Source of the DNA: Vombatus ursinus
Taxonomy: Eukaryota; Chordata; Mammalia; Diprotodontia; Vombatidae
NCBI RefSeq assembly: GCF_900497805.2
Contig: NW_020954719.1
Coordinates: 558,001 to 622,000 of the forward strand
Direction: 5' to 3'
Length of the DNA stretch: 64,000 nucleotides
In this document: in pieces, positions 1 to 12,309 of the stretch
Layout of the letters: the number at the start of each line of letters is the position of its first letter
How positions within the stretch are numbered: position 1 is the stretch's first letter
Translations under genes and position numbers: made by a program
Notes under the pieces: generated by a model
The model's input: the letters and a program-made list of their open reading frames with translations, nothing else
Databases searched by the model: none
Told to the model about the DNA's origin: nothing

Positions 1-1062
1 ACAAGGGACTTGCCCACATGCTTGCTTCACAGTTCTTTTTGCTCTTGCCATTAGAGAGCTCCCAGTGTGGTCTGTTTCCCCTCCTCCCCTGTTAACTCAC
101 TCAAACACACTCTGAACAGAAATAAAAGGGGGCAAAGAGGAAAAAACAGGAAAAAGAACAACTCTATCTACAGATGTACTTCTGAGCCAGCACTAGTCCC
201 CTCTGAATGCTTTCTGGCTGTAGGTCTTTGCAGATTGTTTTCTTAAAACTTCGATTTTCTCTTATTTCTTTCTGTCATTTGCTTTCTTGCTTTCAGAATG
301 TTCATTACCTGCTCTGCCTTTTACCAACTCCCCCCAAACCCCCCCAGAATGTCACAACTCCTCAAGACTATGCAGAGTTCAGATAGTGATCTCAAAGCAG
401 CAGATGCTTCCCCAGCCCCAATTAAGTAACTTCTTTTCTCAGAAGGTCTTGCTGATCTTTGCATTGAGGACTCAGATGCTGGACACATTTCTTTTAGGAA
501 AAAAAAAATATATATATATATCTCAAAAAAGAAAAAAGAAAAAAAAAACACCAGTGATCTCACAGGTGCAAAATTGGAGCTGTGGCTCAGTCATTTTCTA
601 CCATGATGGGGGGGAAAAAACAGATGTAATTTTTTTGCCTCTTTGGGTGCTCTCAATAGATTTACTGTTCCTTCTTCTCAAAGTTTTTTTTTTTCTTTTG
701 CTGGTTTCTTGCTCATTTTCTTGGACCAAGAACTCCTCTGGGAGCCATCTTAGCTCCTGCTCCCCACTTTCCACTTCTCCCTTTGTGGGCTCCACCATGA
801 TGGAAGGCAGGCAGTCCTTTCGTTTGCAGTTGTGATCAAAGCCTGAAGGATCAGGAAAGATCTGACAGGAAATGCCATCCTTCCAGGTATTCAGCCCAAT
901 CTCATCCATACATGGGGTGCTCATCATCACCTCGATCATGTCAGCTGATCTCAGATTATCAGGGCAGTAAATGGGGAAATATAGACATGAAATCTTAAGG
1001 GAGGCTGCCCTATGCCCTTGGATATTTAAAAAATGGTCCCTGGGCCAGAGGTAAGAGGGCAC
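1..1062 (-). pseudogene. LBH: LBH processed pseudogene (retrocopy), in DNM1L intron 9
   Basis: The minus strand encodes a decayed copy of LBH (limb-bud-and-heart), a small acidic transcriptional cofactor of about 105 residues. Recognisable blocks in order are YFPIYCPD, LRSADMIEVMMS, DEIGL, QIFPDPS, LPSIMVEPT, GEVESGE and PEEFLVQE. The CDS-derived part runs from an ATG at 986-988 to a TAA at 662-664, 327 nt, with no introns, as expected for reverse-transcribed mRNA. Damage visible: two bases are missing in about the fourth codon, so the original ATG is out of frame with the body; two extra codons lie before LRWLPEE; and an expanded A-run shifts the frame near the C-terminus. The remaining sequence to position 1 looks like the 3' UTR, so the poly(A) end lies outside the window. 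Identification rests on recalled human LBH protein. No function is expected. The upstream limit is uncertain. Confidence 0.88.
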
Positions 1063-1640
1063 TGAAGTGATCTAGCATCCAGCAGTTTTCTAGAGCTTTT
1101 AGGGGCAACAGAGGGATTCACCGTTCCAGGAGGGCAAGATCTCAGATGCACTGGATCCCACTGCTCTCAACCACCACCTGGAGGAAAGGCTAGCAAGCAG
1201 ACATGCTGATTCCCTTCCCAATGAGCTCTCCCCAATATGGTTTCATAATGGACATTAAAGAACATGCATTACTATCTATTTTGCCACTGCACCCTAAGGA
1301 CCACTAGGCCTTTCCATCTGACTTACAGCTGAAACCTATGTGTTATTTCCCCTTATTAAAATGTGAGCTGCTTGAGACCAGTGATTCTTATATGGTGCTT
1401 TTCACATAAGTGAGTGATTAATAATTTCTTTTTCATTCACTCACTTATTTTTGCTGATAATGTAAGTTTAGAGTACTTTTTAAATAAATTCCAATGTTAG
1501 TTTCTTAATACTAATGCACAGTCAGTAAAACTCTAATTGCAAAGTAACAAAACTATAAAATTATACTTAAGTAAATCACTGTTTAAGTCTCAATTGCTGA
1601 AACTTCTGGAAAAGGAAAAAGAATGTTTCATATTTAAAGT
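1063..1640. other. Intronic sequence, nothing recognised
   Basis: AT-rich intron 9 sequence of DNM1L. Part of 1063-1250 may be 5' UTR of the LBH retrocopy. The next DNM1L coding exon (expected to begin RLLMHHIRD) is not here on either strand. Confidence 0.5.
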
Positions 1641-1651
1641 AGGAAATGTTA

Positions 1652-1822
<171 letters not shown>

Positions 1823-2089
1823 CTATCAAACTGAATTAGTCTTTTATCTGCCTTAATTGAATATATGAGCAAATTATTCTCCCTTATTCTTATCAACTTT
1901 ATTATAGTGTCTTTTCCCCCACTCTTGGCCACAACATGAGTTGAGTAAAAACATTTCACTAAAACATGTGCTATATACATGTCTTCTCCATGAACCTGTT
2001 TGTTGAAAACTACTCTTATAATAAAACACCAATTACCCACAAAGTACAACGTTCAACTCTTATGTACATCTACCTTATGTCAGCTGACT

Positions 2090-2215
2090 GAAAAAAAAAA
2101 GGGGGGGGGGAAACTGGTAGATAGATGGGGCTGGTGTGATACAGAATAGAGACTGGGGGGAAGGGGAGAGGAAGGAGGGTAAGGCGAGGAGAAGAGAAAA
2201 GTTAAGAAGAATTAT
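2090..2215 (+). repeat. Purine-rich low-complexity tract
   Basis: Runs of A then G (about 12 A followed by 10 G), then GGGGAAGGGGAGAGGAAGG-type sequence. Lies in intron 8 of DNM1L. No coding or SINE signature. Confidence 0.8.
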
Positions 2216-2360
2216 AGGTTGCTGAAGTTTGAAAGGGCCTTAAAGGAAATCTAGTCCAACCCTCTCATGTTACTTATGAAGCAAAACGAGGCCTAGAGGT
2301 TAAATAACTGGCCCAATATCACAGAGACACACCTAAAATCTAGCTCTCTTCATTCTCACT
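2216..2360 (-). repeat. MIR/CORE-SINE-like fragment
   Basis: Contains the pattern GAAAGGGCCTTAAAGGAAAT, TAGTCCAACCCTCTCATGTT, then GAGGCCTAGAGGTTAAATAA, typical of old mammalian SINE sequence read from the 3' side. Divergent. Confidence 0.6.
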
Positions 2361-2518
2361 TTAATGTTATTTGTTCTATTTAAAATTGCTCCACACATCT
2401 TTTTATTCCTACACTTATAAGGGTTCCTTATGTTCTTATGTAGCCATTCTTTATTTAAAGCAAGAACAAAAAGCTTTAATGAAGTATCTCGGTTCACCCC
2501 CACATCCAACAAGACTCA

Positions 2519-2800
<282 letters not shown>

Positions 2801-3802
2801 TTAATAAGAAACAATCACTAAATGTTGACATATCAGTTCAAAACCCTCTAGAGTTAGTCTTAAAAAAAAAAAAAAAGTTAGCCATGGAAAATACACATTC
2901 AATAATAATTCTTTCAAAACAAATATAATGCAGTTACAATCCCCAAAGAGTGAGTATCTTACACATGGGATAATTTTGTTTATATTCAATGAATTTAAAG
3001 CTACAGAATTTTTTAAAATTACGTTTAAGAATCAAAGTGCTATTCATTAAGTCCCTTTATTTCTAACAAGTAGGGAAATTGGAAAAATCCACAAATAAAG
3101 ATTCTGTATATACAAAGATATTCATTTTCATCAAACTACATTCTTATCTTCCCCCTTCAAATTTTTCTCTAAATTCTCTTCTCTTGTTATACCAGCTATT
3201 AAAAACCAACTGAAAAAAAGAAATAGCTTATTTTCTGATATGAGGATATTTATACCAGCATTTAAAACTACAAAAAAAGAATATACATTTAAAAAAACAA
3301 ATATCCTAGTGATATTCAAGGAGGAAAATCTCTACTTAGGTACACTTAAGTATACAAATATAATAGGACTCCATATTAGCCTTAGCAAAAGAAGGTAAGG
3401 CTATCAACTGCCTTACAGTCATTCTATATCATAGTAAGAGATACAACACTACGGTGAGGACATAACATAATTGATAGCATTTTGAAAATCCATGACATAT
3501 CAAGGCATTCAAAAACAGAATTTTAATGTTTTTCAAAACACATGGAAGTCTAAAATGTTTTCTCTGTGCATTCCTATAAGGTTTCTCAGAACAGTTCTCA
3601 GAGCATGCTAGACATGTTATCAAATTTTCCTCAAAGAAATAAACAGAAAAAAACCCAAAAGTAAAAAATTATATTCTGTATTAGCATTTTTCTTTAAAAA
3701 TAACAAATAGAAAGCATTTTCATTTAAATATACTATTTAATTTATAATTAGTTTCACTAGCATTAGGCAAGAACACAAAAACTACTTTTCTCCCTCCTTT
3801 TT

Positions 3803-3977
3803 ATTTGAGGTTTTTTCTTTCTTTCTTTCTTTTTTTTTTTTGGTGAGGTAATTGGGGTTAAGTGACTTGCCCAGAGACACACAACTGGTGAGTGTTATGT
3901 GTCTGAGGCTGGATTTGAACTCAGGTCCTCCTGAATCCAGGGCTGGTTCTCTATCCACTGCACCACCTACCTGCCCC
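3803..3977 (-). mobile_element. Marsupial tRNA-derived SINE
   Basis: Read on the minus strand it has the GGGGCAGGTAGGTGGTGCAG-like head, a B-box-like GAGTTCAAATCC and a T-rich (plus strand) tail. Probable target duplication: TCTCCCTCCTTTTTA-like on the left and CCCCCTCCTTTTTA on the right. Inserted in DNM1L intron 7. Confidence 0.88.
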
Positions 3978-4055
3978 TCCCCCTCCTTTTTAAAGATAGA
4001 TTTACAGGTAGACTATATCTATTCCCTTTTCCCACCAACCAATTACAAACTTTTA

Positions 4056-4226
<171 letters not shown>

Positions 4227-4469
4227 CTAAACAAAACAAAGATTGGAACAGAATTACAATAAAAATTTAAAAATAATTACAATAAAGTATACTCAACATC
4301 TGCTAGTGTTTGGTTGAAGAAGAAACAAATGTAACAAAAATCAATATCATAAGCATGAAGACCAAATTCTAATAGTAGAGATTCTAATAGACTAGCCAAT
4401 GCCATTCTTGGCCATGTATAAAAAAACACAGCTGAAGGATGCAGAATGTGAACACTGTTTATGGGGTTA

Positions 4470-4649
<180 letters not shown>

Positions 4650-5109
4650 CTAGAAATTAAGTTGTTTAAAATATTACCATTAATTAAAGCTATACAAAAA
4701 TCTATCCAATTAACATATTGAGAATGATTTAAAACTAATTATTCCATGTAAATGGACACTGAATTAAATCATGCTCCTTGAAGCATAAATACACATAGCA
4801 ACAGCCTGATAAAATATTATAATAGCTTAAAGGTCCTGTGGTATAAAAACTGTGTAACAAAGGACTTATACAGCATTACCATGGTTATTAATACTCCACT
4901 TTCTTCATCTCAATTTGAAAGTCTTTTCTTTTCTGATTCTTCAAAGCTAGCTATCAACATACACAAATCAACACAAATTATTTGCTGCTGTAAAAAGATA
5001 GTGATTCCTCTCTGCCACAAACAGATTTTGGTTGAGACCGTGTCTTCCCCATTCCCTACCTCCTCTCCCCAGCTCATCAAATGTTGTGGATTTGGGTCAT
5101 CATGAATAA

Positions 5110-5330
5110 GGGACTAGAAAGCCTAAACTGCTCTTTCTAGCCTTTGCAAATGCTATTTTCATTACTCTGAAATGCTTTCCCTTCCCTATCTTCCTTAACC
5201 CGTTTCAAAACTCATCTGTGAAGCTTTTCTTGAACAACCTCCTTACTGAAATTCCTACCTGTAAGATCCTTCCTACCTCTAAATCTATCATTCTATTTTA
5301 ACTTATATCTATAATTTGCTGTTTTTTAAA
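5110..5330 (+). repeat. L2 LINE 3' fragment
   Basis: Shows the L2 3'-end phrase order: GAAATGCTTTCCCTTCCC, AACTCATCTGTGAAGCTTTT, TTGAACAACCTCCTTACTGA. Divergent, in DNM1L intron 5. Confidence 0.6.
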
Positions 5331-5334
5331 TGGT

Positions 5335-5900
5335 GTGAAAGACAGCCAATGCAAAGGCATGGAAGCAAGAGCTGCAGTATTCTGTGTGAGTAACAGAGAT
5401 AAGGTCAGCTTGGAGAGTGCAGGAGGGAGAATGATGTATAATCAAGCTAGAAAGATAAACTAAGGTCAGGTTGTGAAGAGCTTTAAAAGCGAAACAAAAG
5501 ACTTTATATTTGATTCTAAAGGCAAAAAGAAGTCACCAGAGTATAATGATCTGGGAAAATCATTCTGGCAGCAGTGTAGAGGAAAAACTAGAATGAGGAG
5601 AAATTCGAGGCAGAAAGAATAATTAATAAATAGGCTATTGCAAAATCCAAGTGAAAAGTGATGGCCTGAACTAAGGTAGTCACTGTGTGAGGAGAAAGAC
5701 GAGTTTGGATATGAGAGATGCTCTGGAAGTAGAAATGGCAAGAGCTGACAATTCATTGGGTATTGGGAGAATGGAAGAATGGTGATGCCTTTGACAGAAA
5801 CAGGGAATTTTGCAAGAGGTGAGTTTTGGGGGAAAGACAATGAGTTCCATTTTAGACAAGTTGTATTTGAGATGTGTCCAGTGAATCTAGTTGGGGAAAC
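5335..5900 (+). repeat. Long non-coding dispersed repeat, copy 1
   Basis: Shares an ordered series of phrases with copies at 32690-33265 and 53086-54420: GACAGCCAATGCAAAGGCAT, GGTTGTGAAGAGCTTTAAAA, GGCTATTGCAAAATCCAAGT, GATGGCCTGAACTAAGGTAG, GACAATGAGTTCCATTTTAG, GAGATGTGTCCAGTGAATCT. No reading frame is kept. I do not recognise the family name. It looks like an old interspersed repeat. Confidence 0.75.
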
Positions 5901-6160
5901 CTAATCTGTTGTGAGAGTATTGAATACAGCAGCTAAAGCAAAGTGATATATGCATGGCAATATCAGAAATATATCATTTTAAAAACTAAAATTTTTGATG
6001 TTCTAAGAGCCCATAGGAAAAAAAATAACTGAAGATTTGTTTATGAATTTTTTTTATATCTATTAAAGGTATAAGCACTTGAAGAAAATGGAATACATTC
6101 TCTATGCACACACCGCAGGGGTTCAATAAATATTTGTTTTCATTACTTCTGTTGATACTA

Positions 6161-6271
<111 letters not shown>

Positions 6272-6580
6272 CTAAAACAAAGTATTAAAAAATTAATTTA
6301 TTAAAAAATTTAAATTTTTACACTTGGGTAAAACACGAACCACAAACCGGGATCTTTGGCAAAATCTTGAGGTACAGAAACCTCAATTAATTTGGTGAAC
6401 AAGATTATTTGGGAAATAATTGTCTCTTTTGCTTAATGGTTTTAAAAAAGTTCCTTCAAAATTATGTCAAATAACCAACAGTAGGAACTCAACTGGTCTC
6501 CTTTTTCATCATAAAAACAAAAATGTTTTAAGTGTTACTAAAATATTAAAATTACTCCCCAAACATATTTGTGTAATTAC

Positions 6581-6627
6581 CTTATTTTTGGTGTGCAGAA
6601 ATTTACCCCACTCTTCAGCTTGAATAC
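6581..6627 (-). CDS. DNM1L: DNM1L exon 4 (residues 84-99)
   Basis: A 47-nt exon that completes Gly84 (G|GT) and encodes IQAEEWGKFLHTKNK, ending in phase 0. Acceptor TTGTTTTCAG, donor GTAATT. The first two residues, IQ, differ from VE in recalled human DRP1; the rest is the same. It is the constitutive exon that follows either exon 2 directly or the 39-nt cassette, and both upstream ends supply a single G, so the frame is kept either way. Intron 4 to exon 5 is 309 bp. Confidence 0.96.
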
Positions 6628-6639
6628 CTGAAAACAAAT

Positions 6640-8400
6640 AACCAATACTTTAGACACTACTACAAACCTTCTTCTTTAGGTTCATTTAAATAGTTAAAAG
6701 AGCCAAATTCATATGTAGTTCTATCCATCTACACAGGTAAATATATATTAGAGCACTTAATAAAAAATTAAGTTTGTTCAAGATTTGGGATAAATTAGCC
6801 TGTTGTTTTTTCCTATAATAAAAATGTTTTTGAGTACTGCTAAATACATTTTTTTTAAATTATTATTTTAGTCTGAATGTGATCTCATTGGCATAAGAAA
6901 TTCCAAGTGAGAAAAATCCCAATGACAAAAATGCAGATTGTTCTGCAACTTAAAAGTCTTGGAAAGTTGCTATTGCCAGTATGTGACATCTCCAGAAGAA
7001 CTGAGAACTTAAACCAATATCTTCCTAATTATGAGGTCTGTACTCTATCATGTCATACTACCCTGATAAAATAATGCCTTTTGAAAGTTGAAAGACCTGT
7101 CTTTTATTTCAAAATTACAAACTGTAAAGAAGATTTCTTTTGAAATCTGCATCTGATTAACAAAATTACTTTCCTTTTTTTAATAGACACTGTTTGATAG
7201 GAAAATATCAGTTAAAATCTTTAAATAGTATTATCTCCTATAAAAATATCTAATTTAGTTAAAAAGTGAAAAAAGTGAAAATTCAACTAAGCAAAGGGGA
7301 CATAAAACATATCTAGACATAGTTAATAAAGGAAAACCTCAACAACTGAAGAGCATAGGTGTGTATATTTTTCATTCATATATAAAACTCTGGTTTCTGT
7401 TAACCATTCAAAAGTTCTGCTTGATTGTATCTATCTTTTTAAGTGAAGTCCTTGACATTCTGAAAGCTTCCCTAGTGTCCGCCCCACCCACCAATCTCCA
7501 TGCCAATGTAAAATCGCCTACAAAACAAATTTTCCCCATTTTAAATATATCTGATAGAAAGCCAGAGTTGTAGGTACACAGAGATTGAGGGTAGGGTAGA
7601 AATTAAGTAGAAGCAGAAAACAAGACCTAGGAATGGGCAGTTGGTCCACTTTACAGATTCGAGATTATGTTACATAGTATATAGAAAAAAGAACTGTTGT
7701 TTCTCTGGAAATTCTTCCTATCTCATCTCCCGAATTCAGATATTTCCTTCATTTTCCAAAAAACACTAGGCAACACCTTGGAGGTGATACTCTGGAAAGT
7801 GACACTGTTGAACTTCTTAAGGAGTTGGATATGATAAATGGTCCTAATTTTTCCAATTTAAGATTGCTTTAAAATGCTAAGTGTTAATGCAAACATACAA
7901 ACAGACTCTACTATATTATAAGCATCAACTTGATAGCTCTTTTATAGTATACCTAAAACCAAAAAACAATTTCACCACAGTAAAAGTGACATAAAATACT
8001 AAAGCTAATTAAGATTTCCTTTGGTAGGAAAAGCAAAGAATAGTGGGGAAAAACATGCTCCTCTCTCATAAGTGAAGTGTTTTAACTATTTGAAGCACAA
8101 AAGGGTAGTCCCTTTCCTATAAAGTCACACTGCAGAACCTCAAATAGATGGGTACTTCTATCTCAGAAAAAAATATATTAATTTACTGTATAACAACAAC
8201 GCCCTAGGTTTACTTTTAAATACATTAAACATTACATTCATCATAAAAAAATTCTTAGAGGCTGATGCAAAGCCCAAAAGGTTATAAGAATCACTAAAAC
8301 CTAAAACTGAAATAGAGAGGGAAAAAATGACTAAGAATGCATACAGGCTGTAAGAATATTCAAGCATACATGCAGGTTTATAATAGAAAAAGAAGGGACA
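6640..8400. other. Intron 3, no feature recognised
   Basis: AT-rich sequence without a clear repeat, RNA gene or coding exon on either strand. Confidence 0.5.
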
Positions 8401-8422
8401 AAAGCAAGTGGATAAAAGAAAC

Positions 8423-8461
8423 CTTTAGAAAGGTGTCTTGAATTTTTCCATGTTGCAGGGT
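8423..8461 (-). CDS. DNM1L: DNM1L alternative cassette exon (neuronal A-insert)
   Basis: A 39-nt exon in phase 1 on both sides. With the G from exon 2 it encodes DPATWKNSRHLSK and then Gly with the next exon. This is the 13-residue A-insert in the 80-loop of the GTPase domain, known from brain-enriched mammalian DRP1 isoforms and proposed to change lipid and partner contacts. The acceptor is good (TTTCTTTTTAACTGCAG). The donor GTTTCT departs from GTRAGT at +3 to +5, which fits an exon skipped by default and included with tissue-specific help. Found from its conserved peptide. Inclusion itself is inferred. Confidence 0.92.
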
Positions 8462-8638
8462 CTGCAGTTAAAAAGAAATAGCACAGAATGATAAGTTTAG
8501 CACTTATTGTTGAAATTTTATATCATTTTATCAGATGCAAAAAGCATAACACATTTGAAATGTGCATATCGTTCAAACATTCAGAGGTACACTCAACTAG
8601 GATGTTTTAACAGATAGAAAAAAACTAGACATGTGTCT

Positions 8639-8705
8639 ATATATATAATACATATACATACATATATATACACACATACATAACATATACATATATACAA
8701 GACAC
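8639..8705 (+). repeat. TA/CA-rich microsatellite
   Basis: Imperfect TATACATA/CATACACA alternation, adjoining an L2 fragment. Confidence 0.7.
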
Positions 8706-8714
8706 TGCCATCTC

Positions 8715-8998
8715 TCAGCTCTAGACATTTTCTCTGGCTGTCTCTCATGTGTGAAATGCTCTCCCTCCTTTCATCTTCAATAGGAAGCCTTTCCCAACAC
8801 CTTTTAATTCTAACACCTTCTCTCTCTTAATTATTTCCTATTTATCTTGTATACAGCTTATTTGTTCCTATTTGTTTGTTGTCTCCCACCTGCCTTGTCA
8901 GCTCGTTGAGGCCAGAGGCTGTCTGTTGACTTTTTATATTTTTAGTGCTTAGGACAGTGCCTGACACAGAGTAGGCACATAATAAATGTTTACTGACA
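8715..8998 (+). repeat. L2 LINE 3' end
   Basis: Carries the L2 3' terminus: GGAAGCCTTTCCCAACACC, TTGTCTCCCACCTGCCTTGT, CTCGTTGAGGCCAGAGGCTG, GTGCTTAGGACAGTGCCTG, then AATAAATGTTTACTGA. Sense orientation. In intron 2 of DNM1L. Confidence 0.82.
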
Positions 8999-8999
8999 A

Positions 9000-9115
9000 C
9001 TTGTATGTACTTGTATAAACCATTAGACTATTAACTCCTTGAGAACAGACATTGTTTCATACTTTTATCTCCAGTGTTTGACACATAGGCAATTAATAAA
9101 TGCTTTCTGATTGAT
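9000..9115 (+). repeat. L2-type 3' end, second fragment
   Basis: TTAACTCCTTGAGAACAGAC, ATCTCCAGTGTTTGACACAT and AATAAATGCTTTCTGATTGA repeat the pattern of the preceding L2 end. Confidence 0.65.
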
Positions 9116-9729
9116 AATGACCAAGCATTTTCTATGTTATATAACTTCGTCAATTTTTAAATTTATTAGACAGAATTATACAATTTTAGCGGTGGAAAAC
9201 ACTGGTTTAACTTCCTCCTTTCATTGCGCAAGGAAGTAAATTTAAGTGATTTGTCTAAACGTTACATTATTTAGGTAACAGTAGACAGGCTTTAGAATCC
9301 AGGATATCTGGTTATCAGGTCAGTGGCCATTAGACTATTTCATACATGGTTAACTATTGTAATTAAAAAACATTAAAATAATATAATATTATTTTTATAT
9401 ATAATTATATATTATAAATAAAAACATTTAAATAATAAAAACATTAAAATTCACTTCCTAAAATGAATCATAGCATGTTGATTTAAATTTAGGTTCTAAG
9501 TATGCTGTAATTTATACCATAAATTTCCTATCAAAGCCTTGATATCCTAGTTGGTATGTATTCGGGGATGAAGGGGAAATATACAAAACAGAATTTCCAG
9601 AATTTAAAGAACCTACAAAAGACATTAAACATTAAAAAATTTATTAGTCTTATTTTCTAATATTTTAATGACTTTCTTCAACAACTCTCTATCATAATAA
9701 AGAAATACATGTAGTCAGGCAAAACCAAC

Positions 9730-12270
9730 CAATAGTGCAACTCTTTTGGAATACGTTTGCCACATTCTATTTTAGTTATTCTGAGTTCAGTTGCCTTTTT
9801 CTGTTGTTTATACTTTTTAGTCATATGTATATTGTCCTCCCAGTTCTATTACTTAGATCTATACCAGTTACCCAAGTATTTCCATATTTCTCTAAATTCC
9901 TTCTATTTTATCAAAATTCCTTATGACATAACAATATTATATTATGTTCATATGGCACAATTTGTTCAAATATTCCCTGATAGACACTGACTTTATTTCT
10001 ACTTTATGAATATTTTCGTATACATGGGACCTTTTGTTTTTTCTTGACTTCTTTTGTGTATATACCTAGGAGTGTGACGGCTGAGTCAAAGGATAGCATT
10101 TGTTGCATAATTACAAATTATTTTCCAGAATAGCTGAACCAGTTCACAGCTCCACCTACAGTGTATTATAGAGAAATGATTTTTGGTTTTATATATGTGT
10201 CAATTCTCTATATGTCTTGGAAATCAGATCTGATTAATACATTTTTCCCTATTCCACAACTTCTCTTTTTCTAACTACATTGATTTCATTTATGCTATTG
10301 CTTTAAAATGTTATGTAATCAAAATTGCCTATTTTATCTTTCATATTTATCTCATTAGGTTTCATTGGGTTAAGAATTTTCCTCCTCATCTGTGGAAGGT
10401 TATTTCCTTCCATTCTCTGAAATTTTTTTTTGATGTGACTATATTTAAGTAAAGTATACACTTGGCAAATAATGTTTTCCATGTTGAAAAATGGCAGTCT
10501 AAACCTCCTTTCTGCCAAGCTGCTTTCCAATTTTCCTAGCAGTTAACTGAATGGATTCCTTTCCTCGGAAGCTTACGTTCTTGAGTTTATTGACATGGGC
10601 TACTATACTCATTTGTGTGTTTCTTCTATTCCACTAATCTCCTTTTCTCTTCTTTTGGTTAAATAATTGGTTTGATCATATCATTTAAATAAGTCCTGCT
10701 TAAAAGTACAATTTGAAATTGGATAATTATAGGTTGTCTTTATTCTTAATTTTTTCATTATTCCTCTTGAGATTCTTGACTTTTATTCTTTCCAGATGAA
10801 TTTTGTTATTTTTGTCCTATTCTACATAAAATAATCCTAAAATAGTATGATTTTTATACCATTAAATCTGAAAATAAATTTAGTTTCTATTGTCACTTTT
10901 ATATTTATAAAGCCTAGCCTTGTACAATGAAACTCTCCAATTATATGCACTCTCCAAGCACAGTGAAGAGTGCTTTGTAATTATATTTATACAAATCCTA
11001 AGTGTGTCTAGGTATGTTAACTCCCAAGTATTTTATGCAATTGTTAATTATTTTGAGCGAAATTTCTCTATCTTTTCCACCTGGGTTTAGTTATATACAA
11101 AAATGCTGATGATTTGTGAGTTTTTGTATACTGCTACTATTCTAAAATTATTTCAATTAATTTTTTCATTGAATCATTACGGTTGTTTCTTGAGGAAACT
11201 TTCATATCGTCCTTCAGTTTTCTTCATTGCTGTCATCTGGGCTGAGCATTGGGCCGGTAAGGCTATAGGTGAGGCTTGCTGGAGAGAAGGCAGGTGAGGT
11301 GCAAGAGTAGGTGTTGGGAAAGGTGAATAAGTTGAGCTGGTAGGTGAATACCTGGGGGAGGTACAGGGGAATAAGTATGGCAGGTAGGTAAGATGGAGTA
11401 CAGACTATTGAGGTTAGCAAGTAGGTAGGTGAATATTTCAGGGTGGAGTTGGTAAGTGGAGCTGATAGGCCCCACTTCTGCAGGAGGGTGAATGCTTGGA
11501 AAAAATACACTCCAATGAGCTGGGGCCATCAGAAACACTGGCTGAGATTTACTTAGGTGAGATAGGAGAGCTAGGACTAGAGCTGCGGGGAACTTGGAGC
11601 ACCCATTGCAAACTGTGGTAAATAGGCTAGGAGAGATAGGGGGGAAGGGAGGACGGTACACAGATAGAAGAGGTGGGTGATACTGGACTATAAATAGGCC
11701 TGGCAGGCAAGTAGTTAAGGAAGATAGGAAGAGTAGCTGGGAAAGGTGAGTGAACAGAAAGTTTTGATTTCTCTTTGTCTATGCTTATTCTATCAAATTC
11801 TTTACTCAGCTTACTGGTATAGGTAGCACTTCTAGCACTATGCTACTCTGTTTTACTCAAATTTTATTAGCAAAGCTTCTACTGTTTCTCTCCATCACAA
11901 ATAATGGTAGCTGTTTATTGTAGCTATTATAGTAATAAATGGCCCCTTTATTTCAAGACATCTTAGTGTCAGGGTGATATATATGTGTATATGTGCGTGT
12001 ATACATATATACATATGATGATATAACCATGAAATCTTAATTGTTTTTAAATATTCTTAATTATATTGATAGTTTTTCTAATGTTACACTTTACATTTGA
12101 TGAATCTAATCCGGTCATAGTGAATAATATTTTAGAATGTTGCTTATAACTTGTTACTAATATTTCAGCTAATATTTCCACATCAATAATCATTAATGGT
12201 GTTGATTCATAATTTTCTTTCTTCTGCTTTCTCTCTCCTTGATTTGTGATTGAGGATCACAGTGATCTCA
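9730..12270 (-). mobile_element. Old L1 LINE, antisense ORF2 portion
   Basis: Read on the minus strand this is ORF2 from the reverse-transcriptase region to the C-terminal domain. Diagnostic plus-strand phrases are TATACCTAGGAGTGTGACGG, CAGTTCACAGCTCCACCTAC, GGTTAAGAATTTTCCTCCTC and CTTTCCAGATGAATTTTGTT. Heavily diverged with no long ORF. A GA/GGT-rich block (11230-11760) interrupts it. It runs in the same direction as DNM1L. Confidence 0.75.
11230..11760 (+). repeat. Degenerate GGTGAATA/GGTAAG-rich repeat block inside L1
   Basis: Loosely repeated words GGTGAGGC, AGGTGAATA, AGGTAGGTAAG, AGTAGGTAGGTGAATA and AGGCAGGTGAGG occur over about 530 bp, bounded by L1 sequence on both sides. The antisense frame gives a proline/serine-rich open frame only because the strand lacks stops. 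No family recognised. Confidence 0.6.
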
Positions 12271-12309
12271 TAGACAAAATTTGATAAAATGCCTTCTGTC
12301 TCCATTTTT

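Noticed and set aside
287-835. 182-codon plus-strand frame at the left edge
   Set aside because: It is antisense to the LBH retrocopy and its UTR; composition is driven by T-rich runs and it has no family resemblance.
1-1640. Next DNM1L exon (residues 291 onward)
   Set aside because: No sequence encoding RLLMHHIRD or the following stalk residues was found on the minus strand; it must lie left of the window.
11263-11661. Proline/serine-rich 132-codon minus-strand frame
   Set aside because: Translation of a degenerate G-rich repeat; low complexity explains the openness.
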